From contig JACRJY010000208.1 of NCBI GenBank assembly GCA_016235585.1, positions 1 to 45,370 of the forward strand: DNA of 45,370 nucleotides. The letters run 5' to 3'. The notes beneath the pieces are model-generated. The model was given only the letters and a program-made list of their open reading frames with translations. It did no database searches and had not been told where the DNA came from. The stretch's first letter is position 1, and every line of letters starts with the position of its first letter. The DNA is from Verrucomicrobiota bacterium. GTDB taxonomy: Bacteria > Verrucomicrobiota > Verrucomicrobiia > Limisphaerales > JACRJY01. Made by a program: the position numbers and the translations under genes. This document shows positions 19,796-28,669 of the stretch, piece after piece.

Positions 19796-20917
19796 ATGAT
19801 CCCGCGCCACACCATCGCCCTTGTGTTGCTTGGCTGCTTCACTCTCCAGTCGCAAACCGTCCCCGCCATTCGCGTCGTCGAAACGAAAACCATCACCGAG
19901 CAGCCGCAGTTCTATCACGGCTGGCCGACGCTCGCGCGGCGGGCGAATGGCGACCTCGTGCTCGTCTATTCCGGCGGGCGCGACTATCACGTCTGCCCGT
20001 TTGGCCGGGTGGAGTTGATGGCTTCGCGCGACGACGGAGCGAACTGGACCCGCCCGCGCGTGCTCGTGGACAGCGTCATTGACGACCGCGACTCCGGCAT
20101 CCTCGAAACGACCAAGGGCACGCTGCTGGTGACGTCGTTCAACTCGTTCGCCTATCAGCAGCACATGAACCAGCCCGAGCGTCTGCTCAACCAGACCTTC
20201 GGCGTGGAAACTCCCGCGATGTTGAAGCGCTGGAAACTCACGGACGCCGCGACCACGCAGGAGCAGAAGCAGGCCGACACCGGCTACTGGATGCTGCGCT
20301 CCACGGACGGCGGTGTGAACTGGTCGCCGCGTTATCGCGTGCCCGGTTACAGCCCGCACGGGCCGGTGAATCTGCTCGATGGCCGCCTGTTCTACGCCAC
20401 TTCCAATGGCAAGAAAGCCATCGCGCACGTCTCCGAGGATGACGGGCTGACTTGGACAGCCCTTTCCGAAATGCCCGTGCGTGCCGGTGAGTTGCACGCC
20501 GTTCAAGCTGGCGACGGCACCCTCGTCGTGCAGGTGCGCGACAAAATTGTCGTCGCCGGAAAGACGGTGCAGAACACTTCGCAAATCCTTTCCACCGACG
20601 GCGGCAAAACCTGGTCGGAGAAAGTGAAGGTGGCCGATGGTTATCCCTCGCATCTGTTGCGGCTGCGCGAAGGCACGCTGTTGATGACCTACGGTTGGCG
20701 CGCCGCGCCCTTCGGCATTCGCGGCAAGTTCAGCGCCGACCACGGCAAGTCGTGGTCGGGTGAGTTCATCCTCACCGAGGACGCCGCCGACTGGGATTTG
20801 GGTTATCCCAGCACCGTTGAGTTGACCGACAGCGCGCTCCTCACCGTCTGGTATGAAACGCCGAAAGGCACGCACAAGGCCGTGCTCCGCCAGGCCCGCT
20901 GGAAATTGAACCGATAA
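19796..20917 (+). CDS. Secreted sialidase-fold (BNR-repeat) enzyme
   Basis: 373 residues with a signal peptide (HTIALVLLGCFTLQSQTVPA). Five Asp-box/BNR motifs show a six-bladed sialidase fold: SRDDGANWT, STDGGVNWS, SEDDGLTWT, STDGGKTWS and SADHGKSWS. The first Arg of the true sialidase triad normally lies in an F/Y-R-I-P motif; here the corresponding strand reads FYHGWPTLARR, so sialidase activity is doubtful. The 'sialidase family' in these phyla includes other exo-glycosidases and lyases with the same fold. It is 12 bases upstream of a clear paralogue, and both share QxYHGWPTL and HVCPFGRVE. A start at 19796 gives a full signal peptide. Confidence 0.78.
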   Translation: MIPRHTIALVLLGCFTLQSQTVPAIRVVETKTITEQPQFYHGWPTLARRANGDLVLVYSGGRDYHVCPFGRVELMASRDDGANWTRPRVLVDSVIDDRDSGILETTKGTLLVTSFNSFAYQQHMNQPERLLNQTFGVETPAMLKRWKLTDAATTQEQKQADTGYWMLRSTDGGVNWSPRYRVPGYSPHGPVNLLDGRLFYATSNGKKAIAHVSEDDGLTWTALSEMPVRAGELHAVQAGDGTLVVQVRDKIVVAGKTVQNTSQILSTDGGKTWSEKVKVADGYPSHLLRLREGTLLMTYGWRAAPFGIRGKFSADHGKSWSGEFILTEDAADWDLGYPSTVELTDSALLTVWYETPKGTHKAVLRQARWKLNR

Positions 20918-20929
20918 CATTCACCCGCC

Positions 20930-22072
20930 ATGAAACTCACTTCGCAATTTCTCTGCCTCGCTCTCGCCCTCGCGCAATCCTCCCCCGCCGCCGAACAAGC
21001 CACGGTTCTTGAAACCAAAGTCATCAGCCAGCAGCCGCAGCATTATCACGGCTGGCCCACGCTCCTGCGCAAGCGCGACGGCACGCTCATCGTCGTCGTT
21101 TCGGGCGGGCGGCAGGGTCATGTGTGTCCGTTTGGGCGCGTGGAGTGGATGACCTCGCGCGACGAGGGCAGGACGTGGACTTTCCCGCGCACCATCCTCG
21201 ACACCGACGTGGATGACCGCGACGCGGGCGCGTTGGAAACGCCCAAGGGCACGCTGCTCGTCACCACGTTCACCTCGCTGGCCTACGAGAAATACCTCGG
21301 CGAACATCTGTCCGGCAAAGACACGCATTTCATCAGCGCCACGAATCTGCCCGCGTGGAGCGCCGCCCACGCGAGGCTCACGGACGGGCAACGCAAAGCG
21401 CAGCCCGGCGAATGGCTCGTGCGCTCCACCGACCGCGGCCTCTCGTGGTCGCCGCCCATCCGCACCCTCGTCAACAGTCCGCACGGTCCGACCGCATTGG
21501 CCGATGGACGCCTGCTCTATGTCGGCAAGGAACTCTGGACGGAGCAGAAGCGCATCGGCGCCTGCGAATCCACCGACGACGGCCTGACTTGGAAATGGCT
21601 CGCGCAAATCCCCACGCGCCCAGGCGACAGCGCGGCCGGCGACTATCACGAACTCCACGCCGTGCAGGCGAACGACGGTCGCATCATCGCGCACATCCGG
21701 CATCACGGAAAAACAAACAACAAGGAGACGTTGCAGACGGAATCCGCCGACGGCGGCAGGACGTGGAGCGAACCGCACGGCATTGGCGTGTGGGGTTATC
21801 CCTCGCACTTGTTGAAGCTGCGCGATGGCGCGCTGCTGATGAGTTACGGCCATCGCCGCGCGCCGCTGGGCAACCAGGCCCGCGTCAGCCGCGACGGCGG
21901 ACGCACCTGGTCCGCGCCGCTTATCATTTCCAGCGACGCGACCAGCGGAGATCTCGGCTATCCGAGCACCGTTGAACTGAACGACGGCTCGCTGCTCACC
22001 GTCTGGTATGAGAAGCTTAAAGACAACGCCAACGCCGTCCTGCGGCAGGCAAAGTGGACAATTAAAAAATGA
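20930..22072 (+). CDS. Secreted sialidase-fold (BNR-repeat) enzyme, paralogue of the preceding gene
   Basis: 380 residues with a short signal peptide (LTSQFLCLALALAQSSPAA). Asp boxes are SRDEGRTWT, STDRGLSWS, STDDGLTWK, SADGGRTWS and SRDGGRTWS. The N-terminal strand QHYHGWPTLLRKRDG and the block GHVCPFGRVEWM match the previous protein, so the pair arose by tandem duplication. Near the C-terminus LGYPSTVELNDGSLLTVWYE is shared with LGYPSTVELTDSALLTVWYE of the preceding protein. As there, the F/Y-R-I-P Arg motif is missing. The gene lies 12 bases after one partner and 4 bases before the next gene, within the operon. Confidence 0.78.
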   Translation: MKLTSQFLCLALALAQSSPAAEQATVLETKVISQQPQHYHGWPTLLRKRDGTLIVVVSGGRQGHVCPFGRVEWMTSRDEGRTWTFPRTILDTDVDDRDAGALETPKGTLLVTTFTSLAYEKYLGEHLSGKDTHFISATNLPAWSAAHARLTDGQRKAQPGEWLVRSTDRGLSWSPPIRTLVNSPHGPTALADGRLLYVGKELWTEQKRIGACESTDDGLTWKWLAQIPTRPGDSAAGDYHELHAVQANDGRIIAHIRHHGKTNNKETLQTESADGGRTWSEPHGIGVWGYPSHLLKLRDGALLMSYGHRRAPLGNQARVSRDGGRTWSAPLIISSDATSGDLGYPSTVELNDGSLLTVWYEKLKDNANAVLRQAKWTIKK

Positions 22073-22076
22073 CCAA

Positions 22077-23510
22077 ATGAAACTCGCGCTCATTCTGACT
22101 CTCACGGCTTTTACCGGGCTGGGTGCCGGAGAGGACACGGCGAAGAATGGCGCGCCTTTGCCGCTCGGCTCACGCCGCGAACTGCTCGTGGACGATCATC
22201 TCATCGCGCGCATGGACGGGGTGACGCTGAAGATGCACAAGCCGAAGGCGCAGGACGTGGTGTTGGTGTGCGACGCGCCGTGGGAGGGGAACACGTCCGG
22301 CTACTACACGCTGTTTCAGGACGGCGACCTCTTCCGCTGCTATTATCGCGGCTCGCATCACGGCGAAGCGGACGGAAAACCGAGCCAGCCCGGCGTGACG
22401 TGCTACGCGGAGAGCCGCGATGGCATCACCTGGACGAAGCCGAAGCTCGGGCTGTTTGAATTTGAAGGCTCGAAGGACAACAACATCGTCCACATGGGCG
22501 ATGGCTGCTCCACCTTCGCGCCCTTTCTCGACACGAACCCGGACTGCCCGCCCGCGTCGCGCTACAAGGCGCTCGCCACGATGGGCGACAACGTCGAGCG
22601 AAAGAAGAACCCGGCCCTGCAAGCCTACCACTCCGCCGACGGGTTGCGGTGGAAACTCATTCGCAACGAACCGGTGATCACCGCCGGCTCGTTCGATTCG
22701 CAGAACACCGCGTTCTACGACACCGAGCGCGGCGAGTATCGCGCCTACTGGCGTTACTTCACCGGCGGCTACACGGATGAGCGTGGCTGGAAACCGTCCG
22801 GCGTGCGCGCCATCCGCACCGCGACCTCGAAGGATTTTCTGAAGTGGGAGAACCAGGCCGACCTGCAATACGGCGACGCTCCCGCCGCGCATCTTTACAC
22901 GAGCGCGCTGCGACCCTATGCGCGCTCGCCTCATCTGTTCCTCGGCTTCCCCACGCGCTACCAGCCCAAGCACCAGCAGGTCGAACCCGTGCTGATGACC
23001 AGCCGCGACGGCGTGCATTTCAAACGCTGGCCCGATCCGGTGATTCCGATCACCGCGCCGAAGGATCGCGACGGCAATCGCGCCAACTACATGACCCTCG
23101 GCGTGCTGTCGCTGCCCGGCCGCGAGCGCGGGCTGTCCGTGTATGCCACCGAAGCCTATTACACCGGCCCCGGCAGCCGCATCCGGCGGTTCACCTATCG
23201 CGTGGATGGTTTTGTCTCCGCGAACGTGGCGGCGAAGGGCGAACTGCTCACCAAGCCGCTCGCGTTCACCGGCTCAAAACTCTCGCTGAATCTCACAAGC
23301 AAAGGCGCCACGCGCGTCGAGGTGCAGGACGCCAGCGACAAGGCGCTTCCCGGCTTCGCGCTGGAAGATTGCGCGCCCATCATCGGCGATCACATTGATC
23401 ACACCGTCGTCTGGAAAGGCGGCAGCCTCGCGTTACTCGCCAGCCAGCCCGTGCGGTTGCGCTTCGCGTTGCAGCAGGCCGACCTGTTCTCGCTTCAGTT
23501 CACCCCTTGA
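22077..23510 (+). CDS. Secreted propeller-like glycoside hydrolase candidate
   Basis: 477 residues with a signal peptide (MKLALILTLTAFTGLGAG). I do not recognise a curated family. Strand-turn elements such as YAESRDGITWTKPKLG, YHSADGLRWK and VLMTSRDGVHFKRW suggest a five-bladed propeller like GH32/GH43/GH117 enzymes, with a C-terminal beta-sandwich from about residue 375. Early acidic residues (RRELLVDDHLIARM) could form part of an active site. The protein at 25743-27500 is a paralogue: YAESRDGITWTKPKLGLFEF here and YAESTDGLNWTKPNLGLVEF there. It sits 4 bases after a sialidase-fold gene and 3 bases before the ceramidase-like gene. Action on a plant, algal or host glycan is an inference from the neighbours. 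Confidence 0.68.
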   Translation: MKLALILTLTAFTGLGAGEDTAKNGAPLPLGSRRELLVDDHLIARMDGVTLKMHKPKAQDVVLVCDAPWEGNTSGYYTLFQDGDLFRCYYRGSHHGEADGKPSQPGVTCYAESRDGITWTKPKLGLFEFEGSKDNNIVHMGDGCSTFAPFLDTNPDCPPASRYKALATMGDNVERKKNPALQAYHSADGLRWKLIRNEPVITAGSFDSQNTAFYDTERGEYRAYWRYFTGGYTDERGWKPSGVRAIRTATSKDFLKWENQADLQYGDAPAAHLYTSALRPYARSPHLFLGFPTRYQPKHQQVEPVLMTSRDGVHFKRWPDPVIPITAPKDRDGNRANYMTLGVLSLPGRERGLSVYATEAYYTGPGSRIRRFTYRVDGFVSANVAAKGELLTKPLAFTGSKLSLNLTSKGATRVEVQDASDKALPGFALEDCAPIIGDHIDHTVVWKGGSLALLASQPVRLRFALQQADLFSLQFTP

Positions 23511-23513
23511 ATT

Positions 23514-25073
23514 ATGCGTTGCGCGCGTTCAAACAATCCCGCCGCCGCGCTGCTTGCCGGCGCGTTCCTTTGGGTTGCGATGGCATCTTCACTCCCCGCC
23601 GCCGAGACCGTTCGGAATCCGCAACTCCACGCCGCCGCGCTGGAGTTTGCCGTGACGCCCGGCACCGGTGGCCACACCTCTAGCAAGGTGGACGCGCGCG
23701 TGCAGACGGTGGCCGGGCCGCTCAAGACCACGGTCACGCTGTTGCAGCACGCCGACCTGCGGCTCTGCCTCATCACGCCGCACATGAACTCGCCCAAGGG
23801 CGCGAACATCAGCCCGCTCCTCCGCCGCTCGGTGGCCGACGCGCTCAAGCTGCCGCTCGCACACGTCCTGCTCATGGTTTCGCACAACCACACGGATTTC
23901 AACCTGGTGAGCAACCACCTCGAAGCCTACGCGACGCTCGCAATGAAGCCGGAGGACATTCCCGCGCCGCAACTCGTGCCAGCGGGCGAGGATTTCCTGA
24001 AGCAACTCGTCGCCACGGCGAAGCAACTGCCCGCGCGGTTGCAACCCGTGACCGTGTGGTGGGCCGAGGGCAGCGAGGGGCGCATCAGTTACAACCGCAA
24101 GGGCCGCCGCGCCGACGGCACCAGCTATCTTATCCGCGAGGAGGATCGCGATTTGCTCGGCGTGGATTTCAACGGCGACATTGACCGGCAGGCGCCCATC
24201 GTCGTGCTCAAGAACGCACACGGCGAGGCGGTCACGGCCATCACACAGTTCACGAGTCATCCGTGCTCGTGCTTCCATCCCGAGCGGCCAATTGTCTTCG
24301 GCGACTGGCCGCAGGTGGCCTGCGATCACGTCGCCGCGCATCTCTCGCCGTCGAAGCCGATGGCGGTGAGTTTTCTGCAAGGCTGCGCGGGCGATGTGAA
24401 CTCGAAGGGGATGTTTCGCGGCGATGTCGAGCTGTCGAAGAAGTATGGGCGGATGCTGGCGGACAGCTACATCGCGGCGCTCGCGAAGTTGCAGCCGTCG
24501 AAGCGCGACGGCCTCGAATACGCGGTGGAGCGGGTGCGGATTCCGCTCGCGCCGCTGCCCTCCGAGGAAACGCTCCAGGCCGAGATCGCCGAGATGCAGG
24601 ACTTCATCCGCCGCGCGAATGCAGGCGACGAGAACACGCTGCTCTGCGTCGGGCAGAACTTCCCGCGCGAACTCACGCCGCGCTATCGCGGGCAGTTGAT
24701 CGCCACCGTGCTGCCGTGGAGCCTGTGGGCGCTCGAATTGCGGCAGAGCGGCAAAGTCGGCACCGTGGCGAAGTTTCTTGAGGTGGAGATTCAGGTGTTC
24801 CGCCTCGGTGATGTCGGCATCGTGGGAATGCCGTTCGAGCCGTTCCAGGGCATCGGCCGGCAGATTCGCGCCGGGTCGAAGCTGCCGCTCACCATCCCGT
24901 GCGGTTACGCCAACCTCTCCTATGGCTATCTCACCGACGGCCCGAACACCGGCGACGGCGAATACCAGAGCGCGCACTATCGCTACAGCAAGTTCCGCCC
25001 GCCCTACGCCAAACCGGCCGGCGATGTCGTCGCCATCAAGGCCGTCGAAATCCTCAACCGCTTTGCCAGATAG
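23514..25073 (+). CDS. Neutral/alkaline ceramidase-like secreted protein
   Basis: 519 residues with a signal peptide (AAALLAGAFLWVAMASSLPAA). The start of the mature part (LEFAVTPGTGG), the block LLMVSHNHTDFN, the segment GDWPQVACDHV and FLQGCAGDVNSK follow the order seen in the N-terminal domain of neutral/alkaline non-lysosomal ceramidases, where His residues of such motifs bind zinc. The protein is shorter than full ceramidases (about 650 residues), and the His motif differs from the classical HTHSGP. The family in Planctomycetota and Verrucomicrobiota is large and mostly untested, so an amidase acting on an N-acylated sugar is as likely as ceramide hydrolysis. It is followed after one base by an acyltransferase-like gene. 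Confidence 0.72.
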   Translation: MRCARSNNPAAALLAGAFLWVAMASSLPAAETVRNPQLHAAALEFAVTPGTGGHTSSKVDARVQTVAGPLKTTVTLLQHADLRLCLITPHMNSPKGANISPLLRRSVADALKLPLAHVLLMVSHNHTDFNLVSNHLEAYATLAMKPEDIPAPQLVPAGEDFLKQLVATAKQLPARLQPVTVWWAEGSEGRISYNRKGRRADGTSYLIREEDRDLLGVDFNGDIDRQAPIVVLKNAHGEAVTAITQFTSHPCSCFHPERPIVFGDWPQVACDHVAAHLSPSKPMAVSFLQGCAGDVNSKGMFRGDVELSKKYGRMLADSYIAALAKLQPSKRDGLEYAVERVRIPLAPLPSEETLQAEIAEMQDFIRRANAGDENTLLCVGQNFPRELTPRYRGQLIATVLPWSLWALELRQSGKVGTVAKFLEVEIQVFRLGDVGIVGMPFEPFQGIGRQIRAGSKLPLTIPCGYANLSYGYLTDGPNTGDGEYQSAHYRYSKFRPPYAKPAGDVVAIKAVEILNRFAR

Positions 25074-25074
25074 T

Positions 25075-25746
25075 ATGGGCATCCCCATTCAACCCTTCCA
25101 CGAGATCGGCGCGCACGCGCAGGTGGATGCCGATGTGATCCTCGGCTACCGCTACCCCGGCGATTCGCAGCCGACGCGCATCGGCGACCACGCGATCATT
25201 CGCAGCGGCTCGATCATCTACGCGAACACCACCATCGGGCATCGTTTCCAGTGCGGACATCAGGTGCTCATTCGCGCCGAAGTGACCATCGGCAACCGCT
25301 GCGTGGTGCATCACAAATGCACGCTCGAAGGCCGCCTCCGCATCGGCGACGGCGTGAAGATCATGGCGCACGTTTATCTGCCGAGTCGCACCGTCATCGG
25401 CAACATGGTTTTCATCGGGCCGGGCACGACGTTCCTCAACGCCAAATACCCGATGCGCCAGGACGGCGTGCAGGGCGCAACCATCGAGGACGGCGTCACC
25501 ATCGGCGGCGGCGTGACCATCTGTCCCGGTGTCACCATCGGGCGCGGCTCGTTCATCGGAGCGGGAACACTGGTGAACAAGGACGTGCCGCCCGACACGC
25601 TGGCCTACGGTGTGCCGGTGAAATTTCACCCGCTGCCGGAATCACTCGCCGGCGGCAATCTCCCTGAACAACTCCTGCCACAGACCGATCTCTTCGGCGC
25701 GCAACACGATGACTCCTGGAAGAACGAACCTCTCCCGCCACGATGA
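25075..25746 (+). CDS. Left-handed beta-helix (hexapeptide-repeat) transferase
   Basis: 223 residues, made almost entirely of hexapeptide repeats ([LIV]-G-x4): TRIGDHAIIRSGSIIYANTT, IGHRFQCGHQVLI, VTIGNRCVVHHKC, LRIGDGVKIMAHV, VTIGGGVTICPGVTIGRG and SFIGAGTLVNKDVPPDTLAY. The C-terminal GVPVKFHPLP is the usual ending of O- or N-acetyl/acyltransferases that act on nucleotide sugars (WbpD, NeuD, LpxD relatives). A catalytic-type His is present in the HH of VVHHKC. There is no signal peptide, so it works in the cytoplasm. The stop overlaps the next start by four bases (ATGA). Its place beside an amidase-like ceramidase homologue suggests processing of an N-acyl sugar, but this is inference. Confidence 0.8.
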   Translation: MGIPIQPFHEIGAHAQVDADVILGYRYPGDSQPTRIGDHAIIRSGSIIYANTTIGHRFQCGHQVLIRAEVTIGNRCVVHHKCTLEGRLRIGDGVKIMAHVYLPSRTVIGNMVFIGPGTTFLNAKYPMRQDGVQGATIEDGVTIGGGVTICPGVTIGRGSFIGAGTLVNKDVPPDTLAYGVPVKFHPLPESLAGGNLPEQLLPQTDLFGAQHDDSWKNEPLPPR

Positions 25747-27500
25747 AACCAGCACACATGAACTCTGTAAGACCCACTTCGGGACGGAGCGCCGAGCATT
25801 GCTCGGCTGGAAGTTTGAGCGAATCTTGCCGAGCAATGCTCGGCGCTCCGGCTGATTTCCCCCTTTGCCAGTGGTCTCCATTCGGCATTCTTTCCTTCTT
25901 TGCGTCGTTTTGCGTTCTTTACGGCCAACTCTCCGCTTCCGCCGCCGACTACTTTGATGAGACGAAGGCCACGACGATTTTCGCCTTCGACAACGTTTCG
26001 ATTCCGCACTCGCAAAACCTGCGGCTCGAAATGCGCTCGCCGACGAAGCACCCGGCCAATCCCGTCGTGCGCCGGGGCGCGCCGGGCACGCCGGACGCGA
26101 TGGGCGTGCAGTTCTATGGCTCGGTGATCCGCGAGGGCAGGAAGTTTCGGATGTGGTATGTCGCCTTCGATGACGACACGAAGAACAAGGTCGCCTCTGC
26201 CCGCTGGCGCGCAGCCTACGCGGAGAGCACAGATGGTTTGAACTGGACCAAGCCGAACCTCGGCCTCGTCGAGTTCGCCGGGAACAAGCGCAACAACCTC
26301 CTTCAGATGGGCGGCGGGCCGTGGGGCTTTGTGAACTTGAAAGTGATCAAGGACGAAGCAGACGCCGATCCCCAGCGGCGCTACAAGATGACGACGCACG
26401 TTTATTTCCGGCACCACACGCGGCTGGGGACGTTGCTGCCATTTGTCAGCGCGGACGGCCTTTCGTGGGAGCCGGTGAAGTCGGTGAAAGCTGTGAAGGC
26501 GGAACTCAAGAAGGAGGATTTGCTGCTGCCCGGCATTCACTTCGAGCCGAGCGGCGGCCTCTATCAATGGGACGGGATGTTTTACGCCAGCGGCCAGAAC
26601 GCGATGGACGCCACGCGGCCCTACCACGGCCGCGTCACGCGGATGTATCGCTCGGCGGATTTTGTGAACTGGTCGCCAACGCAGACCATCGGCTTCGTGC
26701 GCCCGCAGCAGCATCAGTTGCTCGGTCCGGGCCGCAGTCTGGAGGGCGAGCAGACGCACGAGGGCATCAGCGTGTGGCAGCGCAACAACGTGCTGCTCGG
26801 CATCGTGGGCCTGTGGCGCGGCGCAAAGGAATGGAAGAACATTGCCGTGGATCTCGGCTTCGTGGTCAGCAACGACGGCTTGAACTTCCGCGAGCCCGCG
26901 CACGAATGGACATGGCTCAAGCGCGGCGCCGACGGCCAATGGGATCAAGGCGGCGTCATCCAGGGCCAGGGCTTCGAGAACATTGGCGAACAGACCTTTG
27001 TCTATTACGGCGCATGGGATCCGCGCGGCACCGGCGGTTCGGTGCAACCGCGCGGCGGCGTGGGCATCGCCATGCTGCCGCGCGACCGTTTCGGCGAACT
27101 GGTCATCGAGACCGCCGGGGAAGGCCCCGGCGATTATCAACTGCCGCGCGTCACGAGCGAATTCGTCACCGCCTCGATTCCGATGAAACAGAGTGCGTCA
27201 CACCGCTTCCACCTCAACGCCGACGGCCTCGGCGCGGAGGCGGCGTTGCGCATCGAACTGCTCGACCATCTGGAGCGGCCTCTCGCCGGTTACTCGGGCA
27301 AGGACGCCGCGATCATCCGCCAAAGCGGTTTCCAAACGCCCATCGCCTGGAAAGGGCAGGCCGCCGCAAATAAGTTGCCCGAACGCATCAAGCTCCACCT
27401 CGTCTTCGAGGGCAAACGCCGCACCGACATTCGTTTCAGCGCCATTTACGTCCAGCCCGCTTCTGTGGTCTCATCAAATCCGTCCCGCAATTCACCATGA
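25743..27500 (+). CDS. Secreted propeller-like glycoside hydrolase candidate, paralogue of 22077-23510
   Basis: 585 residues counted from the ATG that overlaps the previous stop (ATGA). The first 35 residues contain an inserted twin-hairpin repeat (GRSAEHCSAG... AMLGAPA), followed by a hydrophobic stretch ILSFFASFCVLYGQLSASAA that acts as the signal peptide; translation could start within that part. The mature protein shares YAESTDGLNWTKPNLGLVEF with the 22077 protein, and has FRMWYVAFDDD, MYRSADFVNWSP and HEWTWLKRGADGQWDQGGVI, again propeller-like. A C-terminal beta-sandwich begins at about residue 470. Its activity is unknown. It overlaps the following sialidase-fold gene by ATGA, so three consecutive genes are translationally coupled. 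Confidence 0.68.
   Translation: MKPAHMNSVRPTSGRSAEHCSAGSLSESCRAMLGAPADFPLCQWSPFGILSFFASFCVLYGQLSASAADYFDETKATTIFAFDNVSIPHSQNLRLEMRSPTKHPANPVVRRGAPGTPDAMGVQFYGSVIREGRKFRMWYVAFDDDTKNKVASARWRAAYAESTDGLNWTKPNLGLVEFAGNKRNNLLQMGGGPWGFVNLKVIKDEADADPQRRYKMTTHVYFRHHTRLGTLLPFVSADGLSWEPVKSVKAVKAELKKEDLLLPGIHFEPSGGLYQWDGMFYASGQNAMDATRPYHGRVTRMYRSADFVNWSPTQTIGFVRPQQHQLLGPGRSLEGEQTHEGISVWQRNNVLLGIVGLWRGAKEWKNIAVDLGFVVSNDGLNFREPAHEWTWLKRGADGQWDQGGVIQGQGFENIGEQTFVYYGAWDPRGTGGSVQPRGGVGIAMLPRDRFGELVIETAGEGPGDYQLPRVTSEFVTASIPMKQSASHRFHLNADGLGAEAALRIELLDHLERPLAGYSGKDAAIIRQSGFQTPIAWKGQAAANKLPERIKLHLVFEGKRRTDIRFSAIYVQPASVVSSNPSRNSP
25785..25850. repeat. Twin-hairpin palindromic element, copy 2
   Basis: A perfect 23-bp inverted repeat, arms 25785-25807 and 25828-25850, spacer 20 bases. 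Each arm is also a hairpin (GCCGAGC-ATT-GCTCGGC), flanked outside by CGGAGC/GCTCCG. It lies in frame in the leader of the gene starting at 25743. Confidence 0.95.
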
Positions 27501-28597
27501 ACACCAACCGAACTCTGTCCGTGCTCGCCACCGCGGCCCTCGCACTCCAATTCCTTCTGAACGTAGCAGCCGCCGAGACGCCCGCGCTTACCAACCTCCA
27601 GCGCTACATCGCCGTGGACAACGTCTGCGCGTGGCCCAATCTCACGGTGCTGCCCGACGGCAGCATCAACACCACCATTTTCGGCAAACCCAGCCACGGG
27701 CAAGTGGCCGGTGCCGCCGAGTGCTGGAACAGCCCGAACGGCGAGTTCTGGACCAAGCGCGGCGTGCCCGCGCCGAACGATCCGCACACCACGCGCATGA
27801 ACGTCGCCGCCGGCCTGGCGAAGAACGGCGACCTGCTCGTGCTTTGCTCCGGCTGGACGGACGTGAAGCAACCGCAGCGACCGAAGCAGGCGGCCTTCCG
27901 CGATGACATTCTCCGCAGTTGGGTCTGCCGTTCGGGCGATGGCGGCCGCACGTGGACGCAGCACAAGGAATTCTTCGCCCCGGAGAAGGGCTGGACGGAA
28001 TTCATCCCGTTCGGCCCGATCGTCGTCGGCGAGGATGGCGCGCTGCACACCTCGTGTTATGCAGGCGAATGGGTTGATCCGACGAAGAGCACCAAGACCA
28101 AGGGTTATCGCGCCTGGCATTTCCGCAGCGACGACGATGGGAAGACCTGGAAACCAACCTCGGTGATCGGCGAGAAGCACAACGAGACTTCGCTGCTGCG
28201 CCTCGGCGGCAAACGCTGGCTGGCCGCCGCGCGCATTGACGCCGTGGAACTTTTCCGCAGCGACGACGACGGTGCGACGTGGCAAGGCCCGCAGCGCGTC
28301 ACCGCGCGCAATGAGATCAACGCCCACCTCGCCCGTCTCAAGGATGGCCGCCTGCTTCTGACCTGCGGCAGCCGCGTGAAGGATCAGTTCGGCGTGCTCG
28401 CCAAGTTGAGCAGCGACGAGGGCAAAACGTGGAGTGAACCGATCCGGCTGGCGCATTCCTTGGAAGGTGACTGCGGTTATCCCAGCAGCGTCCAGCGCGC
28501 CGACGGAAGGATTGTCACAGCCTACTATGCCAAGCGCGTGACCAACCACGAGCGCTACCACATGGGCGTGGCGATCTGGGAGCCGGCGGGAAAATGA
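27497..28597 (+). CDS. Secreted sialidase-fold (BNR-repeat) enzyme
   Basis: 366 residues with a signal peptide (LSVLATAALALQFLLNVAAA). Asp-box motifs are SGDGGRTWT, SDDDGKTWK, SDDDGATWQ and SSDEGKTWS. The mature N-terminus reads IAVDNVCAWPNLTVLPDGSI, a WPNLTVL strand in the place where sialidases carry their first Arg. The protein is only distantly related to the pair at 19.8-22.1 kb. LEGDCGYPSSVQRADGRIVT near the C-terminus is a block shared in general form with those proteins (GYPS). It starts inside the preceding stop (ATGA). A 72-base gap without features follows, then the aldolase gene. Confidence 0.78.
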   Translation: MNTNRTLSVLATAALALQFLLNVAAAETPALTNLQRYIAVDNVCAWPNLTVLPDGSINTTIFGKPSHGQVAGAAECWNSPNGEFWTKRGVPAPNDPHTTRMNVAAGLAKNGDLLVLCSGWTDVKQPQRPKQAAFRDDILRSWVCRSGDGGRTWTQHKEFFAPEKGWTEFIPFGPIVVGEDGALHTSCYAGEWVDPTKSTKTKGYRAWHFRSDDDGKTWKPTSVIGEKHNETSLLRLGGKRWLAAARIDAVELFRSDDDGATWQGPQRVTARNEINAHLARLKDGRLLLTCGSRVKDQFGVLAKLSSDEGKTWSEPIRLAHSLEGDCGYPSSVQRADGRIVTAYYAKRVTNHERYHMGVAIWEPAGK

Positions 28598-28669
28598 TTT
28601 CTCCGGCCCGCTCCACGTTTCACCGAAAATCGCTTTTACCAACCAAGCCACTTCTCTACGCTTTCGCCC